Assembly (NCBI RefSeq): GCF_000425145.1
Contig: NZ_KE384313.1
Coordinates: 62,001-126,000 of the forward strand
DNA length: 64,000 nucleotides
DNA from: Pedobacter glucosidilyticus DSM 23534
GTDB taxonomy: Bacteria > Bacteroidota > Bacteroidia > Sphingobacteriales > Sphingobacteriaceae
Direction of reading: 5' to 3'
Each line of letters opens with the position of its first letter. Within the stretch, counting starts at the first letter, position 1. The notes beneath the pieces are model-generated. The model had not been told where the DNA came from and did no database searches. It saw nothing but the letters and a program-made list of their open reading frames with translations. Positions 55,405 to 64,000 of this stretch are shown in pieces. The position numbers and the translations under genes were made by a program.

Positions 55405-56553
55405 TTACTCTTCCTCAGCTTTATTCTTCATTTTCATTAACAAAGTATAAGCACCCTTGTTTACAATAGCTTTTCCTGTTAAAGCGGTAGTATTTTTAAT
55501 TTCTATAAAGCCATTTTCTTTAACCCCCAGCTGTACTTCTTGTATCGTATATGCTTGTTTGCTGTTGGCTATAAAAACATAATCCTTACCTTCAAAATTA
55601 ACAATAGCATCTTCTGGTAAAGTATAAGCTTCATGGTTTTTAACCTCAATTTCAGCATTCATATACATCCCTGATAGTAAATTTTTATCGTATTTATCAA
55701 AATGGCAATGTACTTCGGCGGTTCTATCTACGTCAAAATCTTTACTGATTAAGATGATATCGCAAAGATATTTTTTATCAGGATTGGTATTGGTATAGGC
55801 TATCAGTTTCTGACCTATGGCTAGTTTATCAATATCCTTTTCAAAAACTTTTAAATTTAAATGGATATCACTTGGGTCTATCAATTCAAATAAAACATCG
55901 GTAGGATTAACATATTTACCAATGTTTACATTCACTTTAGATACATAACCATCAATAGGCGAGTAAATATTAATCTGTCTAGATAAATTGCCTTCACTTA
56001 GTTTTATAGGGTTGATATTGATGAGTTTTAATTTCTCTGCCAAAGCGTTTAAACTGATTCTGAGTGTTTTATACTCTGTCTCTGTTTGTTGTAAAACTTT
56101 ATCGCTACTAGCTTTATTTAAATTGAGCTCTTTTTGTCGCACATACTCTTGCTCTGCATACATCAATTTAGATTTTGTAATCAGATAGTCTTGCTGTAAT
56201 TGGATATACTGTTGGTCTTCCATTTTAGCAATCACTTCTCCTTTATAAATATGCATACCTGGTAAAAGTTTTGTACTGGCTATATATCCGCCCAGAGGCG
56301 TACTTACCGATACCATATTTTGCGGAGGCACATCAATAGTACCGGTTACTTTTACTACTGATGAAATATTTCTTAAACTAAGATTTGTTGTATCTATAAC
56401 AGCGTTTTTAAGCTGTTCTTGGGTTAAGGTTACTACTTGCTCATTAGTTTCTTCATTTGTTGCTTGTTCTTCTTTGGTACTATTACAGCCTGTAAAAAGG
56501 GCAATGCTAGTAAGCAGAAGAAATACTTTAGCGGAATATATGAATGCTTTCAT
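55405..56553 (-). CDS. RND efflux periplasmic adaptor (CusB/CzcB type)
   Basis: A 382-residue membrane fusion protein. It has a lipobox FTGC at Cys23, a lipoyl-like barrel domain (VSVSTPLGGYIASTKLLPGM), a helical hairpin (about 125-185) and beta-barrel domains with IDPSDIHLNLKVFEKDI. It links the inner-membrane pump encoded just upstream to its outer-membrane channel. The gap to the pump gene is 2 bp, a tight operon. Metal specificity (Cu/Ag or Co/Zn/Cd) cannot be set from the sequence alone. Confidence 0.93.
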   Translation of the reverse strand: MKAFIYSAKVFLLLTSIALFTGCNSTKEEQATNEETNEQVVTLTQEQLKNAVIDTTNLSLRNISSVVKVTGTIDVPPQNMVSVSTPLGGYIASTKLLPGMHIYKGEVIAKMEDQQYIQLQQDYLITKSKLMYAEQEYVRQKELNLNKASSDKVLQQTETEYKTLRISLNALAEKLKLININPIKLSEGNLSRQINIYSPIDGYVSKVNVNIGKYVNPTDVLFELIDPSDIHLNLKVFEKDIDKLAIGQKLIAYTNTNPDKKYLCDIILISKDFDVDRTAEVHCHFDKYDKNLLSGMYMNAEIEVKNHEAYTLPEDAIVNFEGKDYVFIANSKQAYTIQEVQLGVKENGFIEIKNTTALTGKAIVNKGAYTLLMKMKNKAEEE

Positions 56554-56555
56554 GT

Positions 56556-59500
56556 TTATTTTGCGTTTAAATATTGTAACTGGATACTCTGCTCGTTCAA
56601 ATTTTTTAACGCTTGCAGATATTGACTTTTAATACCGATACTTTGCTGTATCAACATCACCCAATCCAGGTAATTGATGTCTCCATTCTCAAATTGTTTA
56701 CCGGCAGTTTTAGCAATCATATCAGCATCAGCTAAAGCTTTATCTTCAAAATACTGAACAATTTCTAAACTACTTTGGTATTGAGCCCAAGTTGCCTGAT
56801 ATTGATTTTCTAGCTGTTGTTTCTGAAGCTCATATTCTTGTGAAACAATCTCCTGGTTAATTTTAGATGCTGCAACTCTGTTATTTTGCGAACTAAAGAT
56901 GGGAATGCCTAAACCTACTTGCCCAGAGTGAAAACGCTTGCTACGGTCGTAAAAAACTTCGTCTGGACCCACACCCTGGAAATTGGTGTTAAAATAACCT
57001 AATGATATTTCTGGCAAGCGTTTAGCTTTTTCTGTGGCTAGTTGTGCCTTACTTGCTGCCTTTTGTTGCTCCAATATTTTAAGTTGCGGGTGTTCTTCTA
57101 CCTTACTTAGCTGGCTAAATCCAATTACCGATTTAAGATTTTCTTTTGCCGGATTAAAATCTGAATTACTATTTAACAAAAGTTTAAATTGCAGTTCAGA
57201 TAATGCTACATCTTGTTTCAACTGTTTCAATTGCATCAGTATTTGCCCTCTTTGGCTTGATGCTGTTGCTGTTTCTAAAGCATTGGTTTCTCCTTTTGCA
57301 AGTCTTAATTGTGCTTTTTTAAGAAACTCAGCATAAATGCTATCACTTCTTAATAATAAACCTTCTTGCTCTTTAAGGTTTAGGATATAGAAATAAGTTA
57401 GAGAAACAGCTTTGATAAGTTCTGCTTCTTTAACAGCAATATTTAAAGCTGCCGTTTTAGCTTCTTCTTTGAGTTGATTTTTTTGCCTTGCATAAACCGT
57501 AGGAAATTGGAAAGATTGCGATACGCCAAATCTTAAATCGTTGTAAACACTATTAACCTGGCCAAAATCGGTGTTAAAATTTGTTAAAGGTAGCCCAGCA
57601 CCCGTCTTCACTAATTGCTCCTGATAAGCAGCTTTCAAACGCTCGCTTTTTACCATCCTATTATTCTTCAAGGCTGTATCTATAGCTGCTTTTAAGGTTA
57701 TAGGTTGTTGCGCTTGCGCTGATGAAAAGCCTAAACTTAACATCAATAATAAAGCACCAAGTTTTGGATTCACTTTTATTTTAGCCCCTTTTTCAAAAAT
57801 GATATACAATATAGGGAGTACAAATAAGGTTAAAAAAGTAGCAATCATTAACCCACCAATAACTACGGTTGCTAATGGCCTTTGTACTTCGGCACCAGCG
57901 CCATTGCTCAGTGCCATAGGCAAGAAACCTAACGATGCAACAAAAGCTGTCATTAAAACTGGCCTTAACCTTACTTTAGTTCCCATTAAAACAATTCTGT
58001 TTAAATTTTTTAAACCTGATGCTTTTAAGCGATTAAATTCGGCAATCAACACAATACCATTTAAAACAGCAACTCCAAATAAGGCTATAAAGCCTACGCC
58101 TGCGCTGATACTAAATGGCATGCCTCTTAATGCTAGAAAAAATATCCCACCAATAGCAGAAAGCGGTATAGCAGAATAAATTAACAAACCATGTTTAACA
58201 GAGTTGAAGGCAAAGAATAGCAATACAAATATCAGCGCAAGCGAAACCGGAACAGCTATCATTAAACGTTGCTTTGCGGCATTTAAATTCTCGAAAGCAC
58301 CTCCGTAAGTAACATAATATCCGGCAGGTAAATTAAGCTGACTTTCTGCTTTTTGCTGTAGTTCTGCTACTATGGTTTGTACATCTCTGCCTTTAACGTT
58401 AAAACCAGCGACAATTCTCCTTTTGGCATCTTCACGTTGTATTTGGTTAGGTCCGTTTTGGATGCTTACATCTGCCAACTGTTGTAAAGGAATTTGCGGT
58501 CCTTTGGGTGTTGGTATTAATAAGTTTTGGATGTCTTCTAAACTTTTTCTTTGTTCGTTGTCTAACCTTACCACTAAATCAAAGCGTTTTTCGCCATCAA
58601 AAACTAAACCTGTACTTTGGCCAGCAAAAGCAGTATTTACAATTCTATTGATATCAGCAATATTTAGTTGGTATTGAGCAATAGCGGGTCTGTTGTAATT
58701 AATAATAACTTGTGGCATACCTGTAACAGGCTCAACAAATAAATCCTGAGCTCCATCTACCGTATTGATGATTTTTCCTAGGCGTTGTGCATAATAAGCC
58801 AATGTGTCCAAATCTTCTCCAAATATCTTGCATACCACATCTTGTCTGGCACCAGTCATTAACTCGTTAAAACGCATTTGTACCGGAAACTGAAACCCCG
58901 TGGTAATACCAGGTACTTCTTCTAGGGCTTTCCCCATTTTATCGGCCAACTCACTAAAGGTTTCAGCAGAGGTCCACTCATTTTTATTTTTTAAAATTAC
59001 CATCATATCGCTAGCTTCCATAGGCATAGGGTCTGTGGGTACTTCTCCACTTCCAATCTTGGTAACTACTTTTTCTACCTCAGGGAACCTTGATTTTAAT
59101 ATATGAGCTGCTTTTTGGGTACTTTCTATAGTGGTATTTAAATTACTTCCGGTTAAAACGCGTGTATCAACAGCAAAATCACCTTCTTCTAAGGCGGGTA
59201 TAAACTCGCCACCTAAAGTAGAAAGTGTTACAAGCGCTAGAACAAATAATGCAGCTACGGTGCTTAAAACCATTCTTGGATATTTCAATACACGAGCTAA
59301 GGCATTTTGGTAAACACGTTCTAGTTTATACATCCATCTATCAGAGAAATTTGGCTCATGCTCTACTTTTTTATTCAAGAACAAAGCACTCATCATAGGA
59401 ATATAAGTAAGCGATAGTATAAAAGCACCTATCAAGGCAAAGGCTACAGTTTGCGCCATAGGTTTAAACATTTTGCCCTCTATACCTTCTAAAGTGAAAA

Positions 59501-60893
59501 TGGGTAGATAAACAATCAAGATGATAATTTGCCCGAAAACAGCGCTGTTCATCATCTTACTTGCTGATGTTCGCACTTCATCATCCATTTGCTTTTGGTT
59601 AAGCCGTACAATGGCTCCAAATTTATTGCTATGCTTAAGCTGATGCATAACAGCTTCTACAATAATAACCGCACCATCTACAATTAAACCGAAATCTAAA
59701 GCGCCTAAACTCATTAAATTACCACTTACGCCAAAGGTATTCATCATGATGATGGCAAATAGCATAGCAAGCGGAATAACAGAAGCAACTACTAAACCGG
59801 CCCTAAAATTCCCTAAGAAAAGTACCAGAATAAAAACAACAATTAAAGCGCCTTCCATCAGGTTAGTTTCAACTGTTTTAATAGCATTATTGACCATTTT
59901 GGTACGGTCTAGAAAAGGTTCTATCTCTACACCTTCTGGCAATGTCTTTTGTATTTGAGCTACTCGGTCTTTTACATTTTTAATTACCTCGTTGCTATTT
60001 GCACCTTTAAGCATCATCACAATAGCTCCGGCAACTTCACCTTCATCATTATAACACAAGGCTCCATAGCGTGTGGCGTAACCAATTTTAACATCGGAAA
60101 TGTCTTTCATAAATACAGTTGCAGATGATGGTGTTTTTACTGCTATGTTTTCAATATCTGTAACGCCACCGATTAAGCCTTCGCTTCTGATGAATAATAC
60201 GCTAGCGCCTTTCTCTATATAAGCACCTCCGGTATTTTGGTTATTTTGCTCTAAGGCCAAGAAAACATCGTCTATAGTAAGGTTTAAAGCTTGTAATTTA
60301 CTTGGGTTAATAGCAATTTCAAATTGCTTAAGCTTACCGCCAAAACTACTTACCTCGGCCACACCCTTAACACCTAAAAGCTGGCGCCTTACTATCCAAT
60401 CTTGAATAGTTCTAAGCTCAGTTTCGTCGTATTTATCTTCATAACCTTTTTTAGGTTTTACTACGTATTGATAAATCTCGCCTAAACCAGTAGAAACAGG
60501 GCCTAATTCTGGTGTACCTATCCCTTTCGGAATTTCTGTTTGTACTTTTTGCAAGCGTTCTGCTACTTGCTGTCTGGCCCAATAAATGTCTGTTTCATCA
60601 GTAAAAACAATGGTAACTAAGGATAATCCAAATCGTGAAAAACTACGAATTTCTTTCATCCCATCTATATTGCTATTAGCCTGCTCTATAGGGAAAGTTA
60701 CCAGTCTTTCTATATCTGTAGCACCAAAAGAAGGGGCAACAGTAATTACCTGAACCTGATTGTTGGTAATATCTGGTACAGCATCTATAGGTAAACGTGT
60801 TGTTTGGTAAATACCATAACCAATTAAGGCTAGGGTAAACAAGCCAATGATGAGTTTATTCCTGATGGAAAACTCAATAATCTTATTTAACAT
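56556..60893 (-). CDS. Heavy-metal RND pump (CusA/CzcA) fused to a TolC-type outer-membrane channel
   Basis: A 1445-residue protein. Residues about 1-1040 are a 12-helix HME-RND pump with the proton relay DFGLIVDGAVIIVEAV and the large periplasmic loops. After about 1050, a signal-like helix (LLLMLSLGFSSAQAQ) is followed by a TolC/CusC-type domain (two coiled-coil repeats such as TALKNNRMVKSERLKAAYQ) to the C-terminus. A CusA-CusC fusion is known in Bacteroidota. It and the adaptor form a two-gene efflux system taking metal ions out of the periplasm; the third part is built in. Confidence 0.93.
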   Translation of the reverse strand: MLNKIIEFSIRNKLIIGLFTLALIGYGIYQTTRLPIDAVPDITNNQVQVITVAPSFGATDIERLVTFPIEQANSNIDGMKEIRSFSRFGLSLVTIVFTDETDIYWARQQVAERLQKVQTEIPKGIGTPELGPVSTGLGEIYQYVVKPKKGYEDKYDETELRTIQDWIVRRQLLGVKGVAEVSSFGGKLKQFEIAINPSKLQALNLTIDDVFLALEQNNQNTGGAYIEKGASVLFIRSEGLIGGVTDIENIAVKTPSSATVFMKDISDVKIGYATRYGALCYNDEGEVAGAIVMMLKGANSNEVIKNVKDRVAQIQKTLPEGVEIEPFLDRTKMVNNAIKTVETNLMEGALIVVFILVLFLGNFRAGLVVASVIPLAMLFAIIMMNTFGVSGNLMSLGALDFGLIVDGAVIIVEAVMHQLKHSNKFGAIVRLNQKQMDDEVRTSASKMMNSAVFGQIIILIVYLPIFTLEGIEGKMFKPMAQTVAFALIGAFILSLTYIPMMSALFLNKKVEHEPNFSDRWMYKLERVYQNALARVLKYPRMVLSTVAALFVLALVTLSTLGGEFIPALEEGDFAVDTRVLTGSNLNTTIESTQKAAHILKSRFPEVEKVVTKIGSGEVPTDPMPMEASDMMVILKNKNEWTSAETFSELADKMGKALEEVPGITTGFQFPVQMRFNELMTGARQDVVCKIFGEDLDTLAYYAQRLGKIINTVDGAQDLFVEPVTGMPQVIINYNRPAIAQYQLNIADINRIVNTAFAGQSTGLVFDGEKRFDLVVRLDNEQRKSLEDIQNLLIPTPKGPQIPLQQLADVSIQNGPNQIQREDAKRRIVAGFNVKGRDVQTIVAELQQKAESQLNLPAGYYVTYGGAFENLNAAKQRLMIAVPVSLALIFVLLFFAFNSVKHGLLIYSAIPLSAIGGIFFLALRGMPFSISAGVGFIALFGVAVLNGIVLIAEFNRLKASGLKNLNRIVLMGTKVRLRPVLMTAFVASLGFLPMALSNGAGAEVQRPLATVVIGGLMIATFLTLFVLPILYIIFEKGAKIKVNPKLGALLLMLSLGFSSAQAQQPITLKAAIDTALKNNRMVKSERLKAAYQEQLVKTGAGLPLTNFNTDFGQVNSVYNDLRFGVSQSFQFPTVYARQKNQLKEEAKTAALNIAVKEAELIKAVSLTYFYILNLKEQEGLLLRSDSIYAEFLKKAQLRLAKGETNALETATASSQRGQILMQLKQLKQDVALSELQFKLLLNSNSDFNPAKENLKSVIGFSQLSKVEEHPQLKILEQQKAASKAQLATEKAKRLPEISLGYFNTNFQGVGPDEVFYDRSKRFHSGQVGLGIPIFSSQNNRVAASKINQEIVSQEYELQKQQLENQYQATWAQYQSSLEIVQYFEDKALADADMIAKTAGKQFENGDINYLDWVMLIQQSIGIKSQYLQALKNLNEQSIQLQYLNAK

Positions 60894-60955
60894 AATAAGT
60901 ATTGCTAATTTTTAAATAAAAAAATACAAGAAAATGTATTGATTAAGCGTAAATA

Positions 60956-61342
60956 TCAGCAAGTTTTTGGCGGCTGCCAGATAGTAGATAAGTATACAGA
61001 ATGGATAAACAAGCTCCTATAAACAGGCGTATTATGTTGTTGTATAATAGTTGGAAGTGTGATAACGTTTAAACTGTATTGGGGTAAATTTACATTACAA
61101 TCTACCTGATTAATATGGTTGTGTGTTTTAAAAGGCAATTGCATATCACGTTCATAATCTGCATCTCTAACATCTTCTAAAGCATAGTGCATGCTAAAAA
61201 ATTCAAAAATGGTGATATTGTTATCTTGCATTTTATGCTCTATCAGGTGCTCTACCAAAATAGGCAGCTTTAATAGCTGGTACAGTTCTGTAGTGGCTAT
61301 TAAATGAATGCTTAATAATAATATGGCAATTATCTTTTTCAA
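60956..61342 (-). CDS. Small His-rich exported protein upstream of the metal efflux pump
   Basis: A 128-residue protein with a signal-peptide-like N-terminus (MKKIIAILLLSIHLIATTEL). It is rich in His (LVEHLIEHKMQDN, MHYALED, FKTHNHINQVDC), which could bind metal, and lies 62 bp upstream of the pump gene on the same strand. Similar short proteins precede CusA genes in other Bacteroidota; the role as metal sensor or periplasmic chaperone is inferred from position only. Confidence 0.7.
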   Translation of the reverse strand: MKKIIAILLLSIHLIATTELYQLLKLPILVEHLIEHKMQDNNITIFEFFSMHYALEDVRDADYERDMQLPFKTHNHINQVDCNVNLPQYSLNVITLPTIIQQHNTPVYRSLFIHSVYLSTIWQPPKTC

Positions 61343-61377
61343 ATCATTACAAATATAAAAAAATATAGATTCAATCT

Positions 61378-62985
61378 TTAAACATCAGGTTTAACTGCTT
61401 TGTTTCTAATTTTATAGGTTAAAAGGAATATTAACCCCAAAATACCTATCCCTAAAAATGGATAAACTACAATATCTGGATGTTTAACATAAAAAGTAAG
61501 CTCGGAGTTTAAGTTAATATCTTGCGCTATAACAGCAGGTTGCCACCACGATGTTTGCTGTATAATGTCTCCACGTTGGTTAATAAAAGCCGATATTCCG
61601 GTATTAGCAGAACGGGCAATCCAACGTCTGGTTTCTACAGCTCTTAATCTGGCGTATTGTAGATGTTGGTCTTTTCCTGAGGTATTGCCCCACCAACCAT
61701 CGTTGGTGATGATGGCTATAAACTGCGCTTCTTTTTTAACATAACCTGCAACCCAGTTACCCCAGATAGATTCGTAACAAATAACAGGAGCAACACCAAT
61801 ACCACTTTGCGAATACAATACAGAAGGCTCATCCTGATAGCCATAACCACCAGTGGTACCGCCAAATTTGGCAAACACGGGTTTTAAAAATGATAAAGCA
61901 TTGATAAAAGGCATTTTCTCTACCCCAGGTACCAGTTTAGATTTATGGTAGAATTGTACTTTGGCAGAGTTTTCAATCGCAACAGCAGTATTAAAACTAT
62001 CCCAATATTGGTTACTTTGGGCGTTAAATTTTGCCGTCTTAGTTTTTGGGCTTTGATAAGTTAAATAGGTTTCAGCCCCGGTAATTAAAGTTGCATTGGC
62101 ATAAGGTTGCATAAATTGTTGTAGGCGGTAAAATATACTTCCTTGTCTGATGTAATCTTCGTTTACATATTCTGGAATGGCTGTTTCTGGCCAAATGATA
62201 AACTCGGTATTAACTTTGGCAGCTTTACCACTTAAAGCCATCAAAGTATCCAATTGCTGGTTGGTAGTATAACTTTCATATTTCGCATAAGGGTCTATAT
62301 TGGGTTGTACCACTACTACATGTGCGGGGTTGTTTTCCTCTTCATAGTTTATATAGCTGAGGGTAGAAAAACCTATCGGGATAAGCACCCAGCAAGCTAA
62401 ACCTACTAAAAGCTTGAATATATTTTTTTGCTGTTTTTCGCTATTTTTTAACTGTTTCCAGATGTTAAATAGTAGGATATTACTTCCTAAAATCCATAAA
62501 GAGCCTCCGTATACACCTGTATACTCGTACCATTGGATAAACTGCGGACTGCTAGCAAAACCGTTTCCTAAAGTCATCCACGGGAAATTTAAATCCCAAC
62601 TTTGGTGTAAATACTCGTAAGAAACCCAAAATCCTATGAGGGCTATATCAGCTAGAATGGGTTTGGTGATATTTTTAAGTTTATGATAGCAGAGAAAACT
62701 CAAAGTCATGAGTAAAGCTCCTAATAAATAAGCCACAATAGAGCCTTCTGGCGATGCATTCCATATCCAATAAATGCTGGCTGTATTCCATAGTAAAAAG
62801 CTTAATCCTGCGGTTAAAAATACTTTTCTCCCTTTTTGTTGCGCATCACTGTTGTGGATGTTTTCTATAGCTACTAATAGCGGGAAAAAGCCTATCAATA
62901 ATAACAATGAAGTGTAAGGAATAGGTGGCCAAGCTATAAAAAGTATAAGGGCTGATATAAGTGCGTATTGGATATGCTTTTTCAT
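61378..62985 (-). CDS. lnt: Apolipoprotein N-acyltransferase
   Basis: A 535-residue membrane enzyme adding the third acyl chain to lipoproteins. About seven to eight N-terminal helices are followed by a nitrilase-fold domain (about 225-490) with the triad Glu in IIWPETAIPEY, Lys in FYHKSKLVPGVE and Cys in APVICYESIWGN. A last helix ends the protein. It is co-directional with the toxin-antitoxin genes upstream, 7 bp from the toxin gene stop. Confidence 0.95.
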   Translation of the reverse strand: MKKHIQYALISALILFIAWPPIPYTSLLLLIGFFPLLVAIENIHNSDAQQKGRKVFLTAGLSFLLWNTASIYWIWNASPEGSIVAYLLGALLMTLSFLCYHKLKNITKPILADIALIGFWVSYEYLHQSWDLNFPWMTLGNGFASSPQFIQWYEYTGVYGGSLWILGSNILLFNIWKQLKNSEKQQKNIFKLLVGLACWVLIPIGFSTLSYINYEEENNPAHVVVVQPNIDPYAKYESYTTNQQLDTLMALSGKAAKVNTEFIIWPETAIPEYVNEDYIRQGSIFYRLQQFMQPYANATLITGAETYLTYQSPKTKTAKFNAQSNQYWDSFNTAVAIENSAKVQFYHKSKLVPGVEKMPFINALSFLKPVFAKFGGTTGGYGYQDEPSVLYSQSGIGVAPVICYESIWGNWVAGYVKKEAQFIAIITNDGWWGNTSGKDQHLQYARLRAVETRRWIARSANTGISAFINQRGDIIQQTSWWQPAVIAQDINLNSELTFYVKHPDIVVYPFLGIGILGLIFLLTYKIRNKAVKPDV

Positions 62986-62992
62986 TTGATTT

Positions 62993-63310
62993 TTAGAGAA
63001 TATTTTTTGTTAAAAGGTCTAAAAGTTTTTGAGGGTTTTGTCTGTTGTCCCAAAAAGCAGTAATGATAATTTGTGTATCTGTAATTTTGTATAAGATACT
63101 ATAATGCCCCATGGCAGAAATTCGTGTTTCGGGATAATCCGTAGTCACAAATGCTTCTGGATTTTGAGCAATTATTTCAGATTTTTCTTTAATTTCTTGA
63201 ATAAGTTTTTGTGCAAATTTTACAGAATGGTTTCTTTTAATCCAGTAATTTAAAATAGCTCTTCTTTGCTTAACAGCAGTTTGAGTCCAAATTATAGACC
63301 TTTTAGCCAT
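62993..63310 (-). CDS. RelE/ParE family toxin
   Basis: A 105-residue protein of the RelE/ParE fold. IIWTQTAVKQRRAILNYWIK and the C-terminal HYSILYKITDTQIIITAFWDN match the family; the C-terminal Asp-Asn-Arg is common in ParE-like members. It is probably an mRNA interferase or gyrase poison. It overlaps the antitoxin gene by 19 bp. Confidence 0.88.
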   Translation of the reverse strand: MAKRSIIWTQTAVKQRRAILNYWIKRNHSVKFAQKLIQEIKEKSEIIAQNPEAFVTTDYPETRISAMGHYSILYKITDTQIIITAFWDNRQNPQKLLDLLTKNIL

Positions 63311-63534
63311 TCTAAATCTTCTTTATCAAGGTCATCCTGAGAAATAACCTGATTATTTTCAATATCTAAATCGCTTAATTTTAATAAAGCAATTTGTGCA
63401 TCAGACAAGTTTACTTTCATATCAGTTTTAGTATGCTGCTGTAACAACTTGTCAAGTGCATTTAAGTAGTCTTGATTGGATATTGTAAGCAACTTATCTA
63501 TAATATTATTCCTTAAAGTGTTGATATTACTCAT
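63292..63534 (-). CDS. Putative antitoxin of the RelE/ParE pair
   Basis: An 80-residue acidic protein just before and overlapping the RelE/ParE toxin gene. It has a helical N-terminal part (NNIIDKLLTISNQDYLNALD) and an acidic C-terminal tail (ISQDDLDKEDLEWL), as antitoxins that cap RelE-like toxins do. There is no clear DNA-binding motif. Function is inferred from gene order and size. Confidence 0.8.
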   Translation of the reverse strand: MSNINTLRNNIIDKLLTISNQDYLNALDKLLQQHTKTDMKVNLSDAQIALLKLSDLDIENNQVISQDDLDKEDLEWLKGL

Positions 63535-63574
63535 AGTTCTATAAATTTCGGCTTTTGTTTGTGTATAACAAAAA

Positions 63575-64000
63575 CTAATCTCTAAATTTTTCTTTTACAG
63601 GTTTACTCGCTGGTTTACCAGATAAACAAATCACAAACTCACCTTTAAGGGTATTTGTTTCAAAGTAGTTTTTTACTTCTGTTAAAGTACCTCTTTTGGT
63701 TTCTTCGTACATTTTGGTAAGCTCTCTAGAAACAGAAACTTCTCTGTCTTCGCCAAAAAACATGATAAATTCTTCTAAAGATTTTAACAAGCGGTGTGGA
63801 GATTCGTAAAAAATCATGGTCCTTTCTTCTAAAGCTAATTCTTTCAAACGTGTTTGCCTGCCTTTTTTTACGGGTAAAAATCCTTCAAATACAAATCTAT
63901 CATTGGGTAAGCCCGAGTTTACCAAAGCCGGTACAAAAGCTGTTGCACCTGGTAAACATTCTATTTCCAAATCGTTTTTTATGGCTTCGCGGGTAAGTAA
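63575..64000 (-). CDS. rsmI: 16S rRNA (cytidine1402-2'-O)-methyltransferase RsmI, 5' end cut by window edge
   Basis: The frame stays open to the window edge; the TTG at 63970 is internal, because upstream codons read TREAIKNDLEIECLPGATAF, a standard RsmI passage. Then NSGLPNDRFVFEGFLPVKKG, FYESPHRLLKSL and SRELTKMYEE follow, as in tetrapyrrole-methylase-fold RsmI enzymes. It methylates the ribose of C1402 in 16S rRNA. The N-terminal half is outside the window. Confidence 0.95.
   Translation of the reverse strand, partial: LLTREAIKNDLEIECLPGATAFVPALVNSGLPNDRFVFEGFLPVKKGRQTRLKELALEERTMIFYESPHRLLKSLEEFIMFFGEDREVSVSRELTKMYEETKRGTLTEVKNYFETNTLKGEFVICLSGKPASKPVKEKFRD

Noticed and set aside
57799-58179. 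Plus-strand 126-codon frame opposite the RND pump
   Set aside because: It is antisense to conserved membrane helices of the pump and has no own features.

Overview
The window looks like a chromosomal stretch of a Bacteroidota bacterium, most likely a Sphingobacteriaceae (Pedobacter-like) genome. The grounds are low GC content, FecI/FecR signalling with a DUF4974-type FecR, a GLPGLI-family protein, a CusA-type pump fused to its outer-membrane channel, a 1105-residue SecA with a SEC-C tail, little sign of Shine-Dalgarno sites, and a TTTG / TAnnTTTG promoter ahead of the tRNAs. The genus is inferred from these traits, not from a database search.

Layout. 1-1.1 kb: the 3' part of an FAD oxidoreductase. 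1.1-3.0 kb: no genes, but three tandem copies of a roughly 750-bp non-coding unit. Each unit holds a long two-helix hairpin whose paired bases change together between copies. 3.1-8.3 kb: a cell-surface locus with a repeat protein, a DUF2807 lipoprotein, an ECF sigma factor, FecR, and an STN-domain repeat protein. 8.3-12.4 kb: a WYL regulator, DinB followed by a small gene broken by a stop codon, D-lactate dehydrogenase and two small conserved enzymes. 12.5-14.4 kb: a TPR histidine kinase interrupted by an in-frame TAA. 15.5-22.8 kb: a minus-strand housekeeping block for fatty acid and lipid synthesis, pdxA-yceD-rpmF-plsX-fabH-accB-accC-tatC-rpiB. 22.9-26.6 kb: rsmA, a HEPN/MNT toxin-antitoxin pair, a hydroxyacid dehydrogenase, greA and a HIT protein. 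26.6-27.4 kb: a gene-free stretch with dispersed repeats.

27.4-37.4 kb: a Fic protein, an unknown exported protein, a kinase/regulator pair, ruvC, a flippase-like protein with a glycosyltransferase, a PP2C phosphatase and an SBF-type transporter. 37.5-42.5 kb: secA, a SPOR protein and an M20 peptidase. 42.7-49.3 kb: SulP, GLPGLI, upp, a polysaccharide deacetylase, an SDR and era. 49.4-49.6 kb: initiator tRNA-Met and tRNA-Glu. 49.7-50.6 kb: hairpin repeats next to an IS200-like REP-associated transposase. 50.7-61.3 kb: an esterase, a five-PAS histidine kinase, a ROK protein and a heavy-metal efflux operon. 61.4-64 kb: lnt, a RelE-type toxin-antitoxin pair and the 3' part of rsmI.

Most of the window is ordinary core genome. 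The parts least explained by known biology are the covarying tandem repeat array (1.08-3.0 kb), the sigma/anti-sigma locus in which the STN signalling domain sits on a G-x-Q-x-A-G-F/V-x-N repeat protein instead of a TonB receptor (3.1-8.3 kb), and the REP/transposase cluster (49.7-50.6 kb).
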